Part shown: in pieces, positions 36,041 through 44,702 of the stretch
Layout: each line of letters begins with the position of its first letter
Position numbering within the stretch: position 1 is the first letter of the stretch
DNA from: Bacillota bacterium
GTDB lineage: Bacteria; Bacillota; Clostridia; Lachnospirales; Lachnospiraceae
Direction of reading: 5' to 3'
DNA: 64,000 nucleotides
NCBI GenBank assembly: GCA_023437365.1
Contig: JAEZGK010000015.1
Location: 200,051 to 264,050, forward strand
The notes under the pieces: generated by a model
The model's database searches: none
Told to the model about the DNA's origin: nothing
The model's input: the letters and a program-made list of their open reading frames with translations, nothing else
Made by a program: the position numbers and the translations under genes

Positions 36041-36820
36041 TTGAAGATAGGAATATTTGATTCGGGCATCGGCGGACTTACAGTCCTTCATCAGGCAATG
36101 CTTACCTTGCCCAAGGAGGATTTTATCTATTATGCAGATACCGACAATGTGCCTTACGGAACAAAAAGCAGGGATGAAATTATCGGCTATGTCGATCGTG
36201 CGGTGGAATTTCTGATCAAAAAAGAGGTAAAGGCTATTGTCATTGCCTGTAATACGGCGACCAGTGCCGCTATTGATTATATACGCAGGAAATATCCCCT
36301 GCCTGTATTGGGGATGGAGCCGGCGGTAAAACCGGCAGTGGAAAGGTGCAACGGAAAAAGAGTAATGGTGATTGCCACCCCTCTTACGGTGAAGGAAGAA
36401 AAGCTTCAGAATCTTATACAGCAGGTAGATGACGAACATATCGTGGATCTACTGCCGATGCCCGGCCTTGTAACCTTTGCGGAAAGCAGCCGTTTTGACG
36501 GTACAGAGGTTGAGGAGTATTTAAAAAAGGAGCTGGAGGGGTATGAGCTGGACAATTATTCGGCGTTAATCCTTGGCTGTACACACTTTAATTATTTCAA
36601 GGATACCTATCGCAAAATTTTTCCGGAGAAAGTGGCTTTTATTGACGGAAGTGTAGGTACGGTCAATCACCTAAAGCATATTCTTGAGGAGAAAGGGCTT
36701 TTGGAGGAGAATCAGGGTAGGGTGGAATACTATGTTTCTGGTAGGCAGCTTACTGACTGTGATCAACTTCAGCAGATGAAGCTGCTTCATGAAAGGCTTG
36801 AATTAATGCTGAAGTATTGA
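36041..36820 (+). CDS. murI: Glutamate racemase
   Basis: 259 residues. Catalyses L-glutamate to D-glutamate for peptidoglycan. Motifs FDSGIGGLTV at 6-15, ADTDNVPYG, the first catalytic cysteine in VIACNTATS and the second in LGCTHF are present. The start is TTG at 36041 with GAGAGGAAGGAAGG upstream. Cytoplasmic. It stands alone between two terminators, so it is probably transcribed on its own. Confidence 0.95.
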   Translation: MKIGIFDSGIGGLTVLHQAMLTLPKEDFIYYADTDNVPYGTKSRDEIIGYVDRAVEFLIKKEVKAIVIACNTATSAAIDYIRRKYPLPVLGMEPAVKPAVERCNGKRVMVIATPLTVKEEKLQNLIQQVDDEHIVDLLPMPGLVTFAESSRFDGTEVEEYLKKELEGYELDNYSALILGCTHFNYFKDTYRKIFPEKVAFIDGSVGTVNHLKHILEEKGLLEENQGRVEYYVSGRQLTDCDQLQQMKLLHERLELMLKY

Positions 36821-36881
36821 TTTTCTGGGCTTGCAGTCCGGTCTTTGTTAATAAGAATTAGTTACATCGGGATATATATAA

Positions 36882-36935
36882 GGAAGCCCTCGTCGGATGC
36901 GGATGTCATACTGCATCCGCTGAGGGCTTCCTTTT
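36882..36935 (+). terminator. Terminator after murI
   Basis: GGAAGCCCTC (36882-36891) pairs with GAGGGCTTCC (36922-36931), with GGATGCGGATG/CTGCATCC pairing inside, followed by TTTT. Confidence 0.88.
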
Positions 36936-37038
36936 GTCGGCAACATCCTTTCTGTAGCTATGCAAAATGAAGAAAATAAGGTATAATCAGTATCAAAATG
37001 ATTATGTTGATAGAAAGATTAGGATAGGAGTGAGCTTA

Positions 37039-37722
37039 TTGTCAATAACAAGAGAAGATGAGAGCTTCATGTGTGACACACTTGGATTTTGGAAGGACCT
37101 TACCAATCAGCAAAAGCTTATACTGAAGGAAGCGGTTATGATAAAGGATTTTACGGCAGGTGAATCGATGCATAGCAGCTCGGATCATTGTTCGGGATTA
37201 TTTCTTATCCGATCCGGACAGGTAAGAGCTTACATCCTGTCAGAAACAGGGAAGGAGATCACACTTTACCGGCTGTTCGATAGAGATGTCTGTATCTTTT
37301 CTGCCTCCTGTATCATGAAAAATATTACCTTTGATATCTATGTTGAGGTGGAGAAGGATACGAAGGCTTATCTGTTACCGACGGCAATGTTTCGCAAGCT
37401 GTCTGAGGAAACTCTGGCAATCCAGATATTTACGAATAACCTGATGGCCTCTCGTTTCTCCGATGTTATGTGGATTATGGAGCAGGCATTGTTTACCAGC
37501 TTTGACAAGAGACTGGCCTCCTTTTTACAGGAACAGATGGTAATCGAGGAAAGTACCACGCTGGTGATTACTCATGAAAAGATAGCGGCACATCTGGGAA
37601 CAGCGCGCGAGGTAGTAACCAGGATGCTGAAATACTTTCAGAATGACGGTATCGTAGCCTTAAGGCGCGGAACAATCGAGATTCTCAGTGAAGAGAAGCT
37701 CAGAAGTCTGATGGATAATTGA
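37039..37722 (+). CDS. Crp/Fnr family transcriptional regulator
   Basis: 227 residues from a TTG at 37039 with AGGAG 8 bases upstream. A longer reading from an ATG at 36967 has no binding site and would contain a TATAAT (36982-36987) that looks like the promoter. Cyclic-nucleotide-type beta barrel (SGLFLIRSGQVRAYI) and C-terminal winged HTH (HEKIAAHLGTAREVVTRMLKYF). The DRDVCIFSASCIM segment is seen in many clostridial members. The N-terminal cysteine cluster of oxygen-sensing FNR is absent. Effector unknown. It may regulate the following gene but has no obvious partner. Confidence 0.85.
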   Translation: MSITREDESFMCDTLGFWKDLTNQQKLILKEAVMIKDFTAGESMHSSSDHCSGLFLIRSGQVRAYILSETGKEITLYRLFDRDVCIFSASCIMKNITFDIYVEVEKDTKAYLLPTAMFRKLSEETLAIQIFTNNLMASRFSDVMWIMEQALFTSFDKRLASFLQEQMVIEESTTLVITHEKIAAHLGTAREVVTRMLKYFQNDGIVALRRGTIEILSEEKLRSLMDN

Positions 37723-37866
37723 AGTCGAACATTCTGTCAAAAGTATGAAAAGATGACGGGCTTCTGTGGAATAATCGTATAGTTGACATAGAATTCGCCA
37801 AAGCGTAAAATAATACCAAAGAGTATTACAAGATTACCTCGGACGTGAGACTACGCTCGTTTGGTG

Positions 37867-37892
37867 TAGCCGCCGGCAGAATTGCAGAGGCA
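37867..37892 (+). repeat. 26-bp direct repeat upstream of the MBL gene, copy 1
   Basis: Matches 39647-39672 at 23 of 26 positions. Shared parts are TAGCC, CGGCAG and ATTGCAGAGGCA. It lies 34 bases before the start of the metallo-beta-lactamase gene. Confidence 0.7.
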
Positions 37893-37926
37893 CGATGGCA
37901 TTCATGAAATTATGAGGAGGATTATG

Positions 37927-39531
37927 ATGAAGTTAACTTTTTTAGGTGCGGCTCACGAGGTGACCGGCAGTTGTTATTTTCTTGAGGCTTGCGGAAAGAA
38001 TATATTGATTGACTGCGGTATGGAACAGGGCAAAGATACCTATGAGAACCAGGAGATACCGGTCTTGTCCGCGAATATTGATACGGTTCTTTTGACCCAT
38101 GCGCATATGGATCATTCCGGTAAGCTTCCCCTCCTTGTCAGCGAGGGCTTCCGTGGTGATATCCATGCAACCTCGGCAACCAGTGCTTTATGTAATATTA
38201 TGCTTCGTGACAGTGCGCATATCCAGATGGCGGAAGCGGAGTGGAAGAACAGGAAAGGAAGGCGCTCCGGTGATAAATCTGCACAACCGATTTACACTAT
38301 GGAGGATGCGCTTGCTACTATAAGAAAATTCGTACCTCATGAATATTCGGAAAGATTTACTTTATATGATGGAATTGATGTGCGCTTCACGGATGTGGGA
38401 CATCTGTTAGGCTCTGCAAGCATCGAAGTATGGATTACAGAAAATGGGATTACAAAGAAGCTGGTATTTTCGGGAGATATCGGAAATCTAAATCAGCCGT
38501 TGGTTAAGGACCCCCAGTATATAAAAGAAGCGGATTATGTGATTATGGAATCTACCTATGGGGACAGAAACCATGGTGAGAATCCGGATTACGTCGGGGA
38601 ATTGACACAGTTGATCCAGTCCACCTTTGACCGTGGCGGTAACCTGGTCATACCCTCCTTCGCAGTTGGAAGAACACAGGTATTATTGTATTACATTAGA
38701 AAGATTAAGGATGAAGGGCTGGTCAAGGGACATGGCAATTTCAAGGTATATGTTGACAGTCCTCTGGCGGTTGAGGCCACCCAGATCTTTCATGAATATA
38801 TGAAGGGGTATTTTGATGATGATGCGATGGAATTGGTGAACAAGGGAATCAATCCACTTTCCTTTCCTGGGCTGAAGACCTCAATCACCTCTGATGAATC
38901 CAAAGCAATCAATTTTGATGATGAACCAAAGGTGATTATTTCAGCGGCAGGTATGTGTGACGCAGGCAGAATTCGCCATCATCTGAAGCATAATCTATGG
39001 AGAGAGGACAGTACGATTCTTTTTGTAGGACACCAATCCGTGGGAACTCTGGGCCGTATCATTTTAGACGGAGCGACTGAGGTGAAGCTGTTCGGTGAGA
39101 CTATTCAGGTGTGTGCTCACATCAAGAAGCTGTCGGGAGTAAGCGGCCATGCCGATAAGAGCGGTCTGACGAAATGGCTGACCAGCTTTGAGAAGAAACC
39201 GGAGCGGGTATTTGTAATGCACGGAGAGGACCAGGTATGCGATATTTTCACCGATTATATCAGTAAAGAGCTTGGCTATGAGGCAGTTGCCCCCTTCAGC
39301 GGTACAGTTTATGATCTGGCCCGGAACGTATGCATTACACAAAGCGTTAAAGTTCCTGTCGAGGCGAAGGAGGCTGTGGTATCGGGTAAGACGGATACCG
39401 TATTTGACCGCCTGGTAATTGCAGGCAAGCGACTGGCAGCGGTAATTCAGCATAATAAAGGTGGGGCGAACAAAGACCTCGCAAAGTTCATGAGCCAGAT
39501 TAATTCTCTCTGTGATAAGTGGGACCGCTAG
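37927..39531 (+). CDS. Metallo-beta-lactamase/beta-CASP RNase-like protein
   Basis: 534 residues from the ATG at 37927 with GAGGAGG 6 bases upstream (an ATG three bases earlier is too close). Metal motif HAHMDHSG, then DVGHLLGSA, SGDIGN, the beta-CASP motifs ESTYGDR and PSFAVGRTQ, and the RMMBL end motif SGVSGHADKSGL. This set matches bacterial CPSF73/YSH1-like RNA nucleases (YkkC-type annotation 'exoribonuclease specific for mRNA processing'). A 60-residue C-terminal tail follows the core. Cytoplasmic. The exact RNA target is not predictable from sequence. Confidence 0.87.
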   Translation: MKLTFLGAAHEVTGSCYFLEACGKNILIDCGMEQGKDTYENQEIPVLSANIDTVLLTHAHMDHSGKLPLLVSEGFRGDIHATSATSALCNIMLRDSAHIQMAEAEWKNRKGRRSGDKSAQPIYTMEDALATIRKFVPHEYSERFTLYDGIDVRFTDVGHLLGSASIEVWITENGITKKLVFSGDIGNLNQPLVKDPQYIKEADYVIMESTYGDRNHGENPDYVGELTQLIQSTFDRGGNLVIPSFAVGRTQVLLYYIRKIKDEGLVKGHGNFKVYVDSPLAVEATQIFHEYMKGYFDDDAMELVNKGINPLSFPGLKTSITSDESKAINFDDEPKVIISAAGMCDAGRIRHHLKHNLWREDSTILFVGHQSVGTLGRIILDGATEVKLFGETIQVCAHIKKLSGVSGHADKSGLTKWLTSFEKKPERVFVMHGEDQVCDIFTDYISKELGYEAVAPFSGTVYDLARNVCITQSVKVPVEAKEAVVSGKTDTVFDRLVIAGKRLAAVIQHNKGGANKDLAKFMSQINSLCDKWDR

Positions 39532-39552
39532 AAAGAATAGTCATACAAATAC

Positions 39553-39592
39553 AGGTATTTCCGATGACCGCAGTCAAGTCATGGAAATACCT
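39553..39592 (+). terminator. Terminator after MBL gene
   Basis: AGGTATTTCC (39553-39562) pairs with GGAAATACCT (39583-39592), followed by ATATTTAAT. Confidence 0.75.
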
Positions 39593-39610
39593 ATATTTAA
39601 TCATACTACA

Positions 39611-39651
39611 GGCTATATCGGAATTGTAATCAGCTCCCTCCTGATATAGCC
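39611..39651. other. Second stem-loop upstream of pullulanase gene
   Basis: GGCTATATC (39611-39619) pairs with GATATAGCC (39643-39651). It directly overlaps the start of the second 26-bp repeat. Confidence 0.55.
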
Positions 39652-39672
39652 TACGGCAGGATTGCAGAGGCA
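39647..39672 (+). repeat. 26-bp direct repeat upstream of pullulanase gene, copy 2
   Basis: 23 of 26 bases match 37867-37892. It lies 76 bases before the chosen pullulanase start. Confidence 0.7.
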
Positions 39673-39748
39673 TATGCCTTGCTTTGCATTACTTGAGCTT
39701 CGCAGCAGGATGGCCGAAGGAATTCTTGAGGTAATATTGGAGGTTGTT

Positions 39749-41749
39749 TTGGACAGACAGAAATTATTGGAATATTCGAATTTATTTTCGACTTCTGAAT
39801 TTGAAGTGACGAATTGCTATCAAGGGAACGACCTGGGTGCGGTGTGGTCAAAGAATGCCACACATTTCCGTGTATGGGCTCCGACAGCTACCTGGGTAGT
39901 GATCAATTTATACAGGACCGGAGATCAGGACGATCTCTTTGATAGTATTCCTATGTTCATGGAAGCGAAGGGAACCTGGGTTACCTCGGTCTCGGGTGAT
40001 TTAAACGGAACCTACTATACCTATTCGGTCACAGTGAACGGTGAGACCAATACGGCAGTCGATCCTTATGCCAGAGCTGTCGGAGTGAATGGTAACCGAG
40101 GGATGGTGATTGACCTGGCTGCAACCGACCCTGAGGGCTTTCGGGAGGAACAGCGGCCTGAATTCCGAAACAGTACCGACGCAGTAATCTATGAGCTTCA
40201 TATCAGGGACTTTTCCTCTGACAAAAGCTCGGGGATGAAGCATACGGGGAAATATCTCGCATTTACGGAGCGCGGGACAAAGAATGATTTCGGAGATTCC
40301 ACCGGAGTGGATTATTTAAAGGAGCTTGGAGTTACTCACGTTCATCTTCTTCCGGCTTTTGATTATCATACCGTAGACGAGACCAGGCTGACAGAGGAGC
40401 AGTTTAATTGGGGCTACGACCCTAAGAATTATAATGTTCCCGACGGCTCCTATTCCTCAGATCCATACCACGGAGAGATTCGGATCAGAGAATTTAAACA
40501 GATGGTCCAGGCTCTGCATAGAAGCGATATTCGAGTGGTCATGGATGTGGTATATAATCATACGATGGAAGGGGAAGGCTCCAACCTGAATAGGATTGTG
40601 CCGGGTTATTATTATAGGCTCACTTCGGAGGGCTATTTCTCCAACGCTTCCGGTTGTGGCAATGAGACCGCCTCAGAACGCGCCATGATGCGTAAATTTA
40701 TGATAGATTCCGTAGTCTACTGGGCAAAGGAGTACCAGGTTGACGGGTTTCGATTCGATTTGATGGGAGTTCATGATATTCAGACAATGAATGAAATCAG
40801 AAGAGTATTGAACGAGATTGACCCAAGCATCCTTGTCTATGGAGAGGGCTGGACAGGCGGACTGTCACCGCTTCCCGACTGGAAGAGAGCGATTAAGAAT
40901 AATATCAAGGATATGAACCATGGAATTGCCGCCTTCAGCGACAATATCCGTGATACGATCAAGGGAAATGTCTTCCAGGGCAGTGAGCGCGGCTATATCA
41001 ATGGCAGAAACGGTCTGGAAGAAGCAATCAAATTCGGAGTTACCGCTGCTACCTGGCATCAGGATGTTGATTACGGCAGAGTGGTCTATTGCTCCAATAC
41101 CCCTTGGGCGGCAGAACCGACCCAGACAGTGAATTATACCTCCGCTCACGATAATTATACCCTATGGGATAAGCTGGCATTATCCAATCCCGAAGACAGC
41201 AGGGAAAACCGTGTGAAGATGAATATGCTGGCAGCTGCGATCATTTTGACCTGTCAGGGAATCCCGTTCTTTCAGGCGGGAGAGGAGTTCCTGCGCAGCA
41301 AGCCGCTGAACAGGGAGGCAACTGCATTTGATGATAACAGCTACCGATCTCCGGACGCAATCAACAGTCTGAAATGGAACCAGCGCTCCGTAAATAAGGA
41401 AGTGGTAAATTATTATCAGGGGCTGATTGAATTCCGAAGAAGCTATCAATCCTTAAGAATGACGAAGGCGGAGGAAATCAGGGCACGTCTTAAATTTCAG
41501 GAGTGGTCCCAGCCCAATGTCGTATCCTTTCTTATTGCTGATGAGGCGGACGGAGATCTCTTTGTCATCTATAACGCGAATCAGGATACCAGAACAATAA
41601 AGATTCCGGAAGGTAAATGGGGCGTATATGTAAAAGGAATGAAAGCGGGTTCGAAGGTGCTTGAATATCTTCCGGGCGGTTTTATCAACGTCGAGGCAAT
41701 TTCTGCGCTTGTCCTTGTAAGAGAGCACGCCTCCCCGGACAGCCAATAA
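39749..41749 (+). CDS. pulA: Type I pullulanase (GH13)
   Basis: 666 residues from a TTG at 39749 with GGAGG 5 bases upstream. A longer frame from 39662 has no such site. The N-terminal CBM48-type domain (NATHFRVWAPTATWV) precedes the GH13 barrel: VVMDVVYNHT, the nucleophile Asp in GFRFDLMGVHD, the acid/base Glu in VYGEGWTGG, and YTSAHDNYTLWDK. It cleaves alpha-1,6 branches of glycogen, starch or pullulan. No signal peptide, so it most likely debranches internal glycogen or imported maltodextrins. There are no other alpha-glucan genes nearby. Confidence 0.92.
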   Translation: MDRQKLLEYSNLFSTSEFEVTNCYQGNDLGAVWSKNATHFRVWAPTATWVVINLYRTGDQDDLFDSIPMFMEAKGTWVTSVSGDLNGTYYTYSVTVNGETNTAVDPYARAVGVNGNRGMVIDLAATDPEGFREEQRPEFRNSTDAVIYELHIRDFSSDKSSGMKHTGKYLAFTERGTKNDFGDSTGVDYLKELGVTHVHLLPAFDYHTVDETRLTEEQFNWGYDPKNYNVPDGSYSSDPYHGEIRIREFKQMVQALHRSDIRVVMDVVYNHTMEGEGSNLNRIVPGYYYRLTSEGYFSNASGCGNETASERAMMRKFMIDSVVYWAKEYQVDGFRFDLMGVHDIQTMNEIRRVLNEIDPSILVYGEGWTGGLSPLPDWKRAIKNNIKDMNHGIAAFSDNIRDTIKGNVFQGSERGYINGRNGLEEAIKFGVTAATWHQDVDYGRVVYCSNTPWAAEPTQTVNYTSAHDNYTLWDKLALSNPEDSRENRVKMNMLAAAIILTCQGIPFFQAGEEFLRSKPLNREATAFDDNSYRSPDAINSLKWNQRSVNKEVVNYYQGLIEFRRSYQSLRMTKAEEIRARLKFQEWSQPNVVSFLIADEADGDLFVIYNANQDTRTIKIPEGKWGVYVKGMKAGSKVLEYLPGGFINVEAISALVLVREHASPDSQ

Positions 41750-41834
41750 TCAAAGAATAAGGATAGGTATAGGCTTATATTGACGGGCCCTGTGCGGTCG
41801 GTCAGACGGAGCTTATACATATCCTCTTTTGATT
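41748..41834. terminator. Long bidirectional terminator after pullulanase gene
   Basis: An 87-base imperfect palindrome: AATCAAAGAATAAGGATAGG and the opposite end GGATATGTATAAGCT...AATCAAAA in reverse complement. It lies between convergent genes and shares the outer word AAAGAATAAGGAT with the palindrome at 48442. Confidence 0.7.
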
Positions 41835-41914
41835 TATCAAAGGATTGTGCGTGTAGTATGGGAATAATTCCGGTTCATTACTAAGTTGCATAATTTCTTA
41901 TGAAATGATTGGGT

Positions 41915-42805
41915 TTATTTCTCGTCCGGCTCGCAGATGCCCGGGCTGCCTTGATACATGCTGCGGAATTCCGTAGGTGTACAATTCTTGACGATGCGGA
42001 ACATTCGGATAAAGGCTGATATGTTATTGAAGCCTGATCGGAAAGCAACCTCTGTGATATTGATGTTAGGTTCGATGAGCAGCCTCTCAGCGCAGGCAAT
42101 TCTTCTATTGTTTAAGTATTTATAAAAGGAAACGTTCGTAAATTCCTTAAACAGACGGCAGAAATGGAATTTGCTGAAGCCGGCAATATCGGCTACACCT
42201 TCCAGTGTCAAATTCTCGGTGCAATTCTGGTTGATGTATTCGCATATATTACGAAATTTCTCCAGATATTCCTGCTGCTTACTGGTCTTTGCTCCGGAGA
42301 AACAATTGGTGGATCGGGAATAGTTTCTTGTAATCAGAACAATAATTTGGAAAAGCTTTGCATAGATTGAGATATTCATCATCTGAGCACCTGCCAGATA
42401 TTCGTTGGTGATGTCCTTAAGGATGTCCGCTACCTCTGCGTGAATCATCGGTGCCTCTTCCGGTGTGATTAACAGTGCAGGCTGAAGCATTGAGATAAAT
42501 TGATCAAATTCCCTGATGCTTGTGAAATTGGATAGTTCGGCTTGAAAAATAATACGCCTTCCAATCGGAGGTGCATAAAGACGATGGATGGTGCCGGGGG
42601 CAATAATTAAGATGTCGCCGACCCTCATACTAAGCTTTACATTATTGCAGACTGCCCAGTATTCATTTACTGTAGGCATAACTATCTCAAGTGGTGTATG
42701 CCAATGATTAGGATAATCTTCTGCCTCATCATTATCATACAGCTTGATCGTCGAATTATCATTAAAAGCTACGGTTTCGCGGATGCCTTCTAATATACTG
42801 ATCAA
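41915..42805 (-). CDS. AraC family regulator
   Basis: 296 residues from a TTG at 42805 with CAGGGGG 9 bases upstream. A longer reading from a GTG at 42871 has no binding site. N-terminal cupin with NHWHTPLEIVMP, and C-terminal double HTH with LTLEGVADIAGFSKFHFCRLF and ITEVAFRSGFNNISAFIRMF. Convergent with pulA. Target unknown, possibly a sugar-use operon outside the window. Confidence 0.85.
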   Translation of the reverse strand: MISILEGIRETVAFNDNSTIKLYDNDEAEDYPNHWHTPLEIVMPTVNEYWAVCNNVKLSMRVGDILIIAPGTIHRLYAPPIGRRIIFQAELSNFTSIREFDQFISMLQPALLITPEEAPMIHAEVADILKDITNEYLAGAQMMNISIYAKLFQIIVLITRNYSRSTNCFSGAKTSKQQEYLEKFRNICEYINQNCTENLTLEGVADIAGFSKFHFCRLFKEFTNVSFYKYLNNRRIACAERLLIEPNINITEVAFRSGFNNISAFIRMFRIVKNCTPTEFRSMYQGSPGICEPDEK

Positions 42806-43086
42806 AATATTATCCCCCTGAACATAATCTGAATTGTTGCTATAAATGTATATTAATTTGAGATAAAACACAACTTAGCGGAACGATAAACCATAATTAT
42901 TTATATAAAAACTATAATAAATAAGGTAATTCGGAAGGGTTGATGGGAAGTACCATAACTAATCTTTGTTTTTTGGAAAAAGCAAAGAAGAATTCATAGC
43001 AATATTTTATAAAATACAATGCAATCATCTGTAGGGTCAACATAATCAGCGACCATACAGACTGTTAGATGAATAAATTATATATA

Positions 43087-43131
43087 TTCACTAATTAATG
43101 AATAATAGTATCATATTCACTTAATGATGAA
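43087..43131 (+). promoter_or_regulatory. Tandem TTCA-N8-TGAA palindromes
   Basis: TTCACTAATTAATGAA at 43087-43102 and TTCACTTAATGATGAA at 43116-43131, centres 29 bases apart. The second ends 6 bases before the -35 hexamer of the satD promoter, a typical place for an activator or repressor. Confidence 0.6.
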
Positions 43132-43137
43132 TAAGGA

Positions 43138-43166
43138 TTGATTTATTTGCTTTGGAAGGCTATAAT
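43138..43166 (+). promoter_or_regulatory. Promoter for satD
   Basis: TTGATT at 43138-43143, 17-base spacer, TATAAT at 43161-43166. Confidence 0.8.
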
Positions 43167-43172
43167 TACCAT

Positions 43173-43193
43173 GAGAGGTGAGAGGTGAGAGGT
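43173..43193 (+). repeat. Three tandem 7-bp GAGAGGT repeats forming the ribosome binding site
   Basis: GAGAGGT occurs three times in a row directly before the satD ATG at 43194. Each unit is Shine-Dalgarno-like. Confidence 0.85.
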
Positions 43194-43880
43194 ATGTATC
43201 CAGAGCATATAAAACAACAATATGTCGCAGTCATTGGAGATATCAAAGGATCCAAGCAAAGCAGTGTCCGCAGTGAATTGCAGAAGCAGCTGAAAACTAT
43301 TCTGTCAGACATTAATATGCAATATAGCAAAGACATAGCATCGAAATTCGTAATCACGCTGGGGGATGAATTTCAGGGCCTTCTGAAATACGGAGGACAT
43401 ATTATGGAGATCCTGGAGACAATAGAACTGCGGATGTATCCTGTCCGAATAAGGTTCGGTATTGGGGTTGGGGAAATTACTACAGAAATTAATCCGGAAA
43501 TGTCATTGGGTGCCGATGGGCCGGCGTATTATAATGCCAGAGAGGCGATAACCAGACTGAAGGAGAAAGAGAAGAAGAGCAAATCGGCCATTACGGATAC
43601 CGTAATGCTACTGGGAGATGACAAGGGAACGGAGCAGCTTCTGAATGCATTGCTGTCCCTGCTGACAGTGATAAAGCAGGGCTGGACGGAGCGCCAGGTT
43701 GAGGTGATCAGAGATTATCTCGAGCATAGGGATAGTCAGCAGGGGGTTGCGGATAGACTGGGCATTACCCAGTCCAGTGTACAGAAGAGTCTTTCTAATG
43801 CGAGCTTCTACTCGTATCAGGAGGCAGTGGATACGATATCGGCGATTTTTGCCGGGCTATGGAGGAATGAGGATGTTTAG
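43194..43880 (+). CDS. SatD family protein
   Basis: 228 residues. The N-terminal YVAVIGDIKGSKQS and the central GDEFQGLL, RIRFGIGVGEI and GADGPAYYNAREA match the SatD family, first named in Streptococcus mutans for acid tolerance and secretion. The C-terminal part (EVIRDYLEHRDSQQGVADRL) looks like an HTH. The GDEFQG and GVGEI elements recall a degenerate nucleotide-cyclase fold, which is my inference. Its stop overlaps the start of the DUF3307 gene, so the two are probably made together. Confidence 0.82.
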   Translation: MYPEHIKQQYVAVIGDIKGSKQSSVRSELQKQLKTILSDINMQYSKDIASKFVITLGDEFQGLLKYGGHIMEILETIELRMYPVRIRFGIGVGEITTEINPEMSLGADGPAYYNAREAITRLKEKEKKSKSAITDTVMLLGDDKGTEQLLNALLSLLTVIKQGWTERQVEVIRDYLEHRDSQQGVADRLGITQSSVQKSLSNASFYSYQEAVDTISAIFAGLWRNEDV

Positions 43881-44637
43881 ACTGTGTTTTATCATTTATT
43901 TACTAATTCATATTTTGGGGGATTACTATTTTCAGGGTGAGAAGCTGGCCGAAGAGAAGTGCTTGAGTCTTAGAAAGGTGCTTCGCCATAATTTGATTTA
44001 TCTGCTGGTGGGACTTGTACTGTGCCTGCCTGTATTTACATGGGCTATGCTGATATCAGTAATAGTGCTCTCGCTGCTGCATGCAGTGATTGATCTGGTG
44101 AAGTACAGGATGATGAAGAAATATTATCAAGGAGGAATGACTGACAGGGTTAGAAGTACAAGCTATATGCTTGACCAAGGACTTCATCTTTTGTGTATCT
44201 TCGGTATAGCAGTAATGATGACATTACTGAGGGCTGAGGTTTATTTTCCATCCAGGATCAGAGTTTTGATTGAAAATGCGGGTATTAATTTATACGGAAT
44301 TCTGATCTGGGTTGTTTTGCTGCTGCTGATCTTTAAACCGGCAAATATTACCATCAAGCAGCTGTTGTATGCCTATCGGCCTGAAGAAACTGAGGTGGCC
44401 GGGGAGGGACATAAGAATGCAGGAGCATTTATAGGGTCTCTGGAGCGGCTCATTATACTTATATTTTTATCCCTTGGTCAATTTTCCGCGATAGGTTTGG
44501 TATTGACTGCGAAATCGATTGCCCGTTATAACCGGATTGCGGAGGATAAGGAATTTGCGGAATATTATCTTCTGGGAACGCTGCTCAGCACGGTATTTGT
44601 CATCGGAGGCTTTTTGATCATCACACGTCTTGGTTAA
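43873..44637 (+). CDS. DUF3307 membrane protein
   Basis: 254 residues, seven or so hydrophobic spans. It begins with LCFIIYLLIHILGDYYFQG, the hallmark of DUF3307, and contains LLHAVIDLVKY. The ATG at 43873 is chosen because GGAGG of the satD end lies 7 bases upstream. The frame overlaps satD by 8 bases, so translational coupling is likely. SatD plus DUF3307 pairs recur in Bacillota and suggest a membrane partner controlled or sensed by SatD. Function unknown. Confidence 0.82.
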   Translation: MFRLCFIIYLLIHILGDYYFQGEKLAEEKCLSLRKVLRHNLIYLLVGLVLCLPVFTWAMLISVIVLSLLHAVIDLVKYRMMKKYYQGGMTDRVRSTSYMLDQGLHLLCIFGIAVMMTLLRAEVYFPSRIRVLIENAGINLYGILIWVVLLLLIFKPANITIKQLLYAYRPEETEVAGEGHKNAGAFIGSLERLIILIFLSLGQFSAIGLVLTAKSIARYNRIAEDKEFAEYYLLGTLLSTVFVIGGFLIITRLG

Positions 44638-44702
44638 TAACCCGATGATTCCGGGGATGGGATTCCCTATGACGTAAAGTGCCGAAGCAAAGGAGGATGT
44701 TT

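Larger units (their letters stand above)
42806..43193. other. Control region upstream of satD
   Basis: 388 bases between the divergent AraC gene and satD. The satD half holds two operator-like palindromes, a strong promoter and three 7-bp tandem repeats, each listed separately. The half next to the AraC gene has AT-rich sequence with no clear element. Confidence 0.65.
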
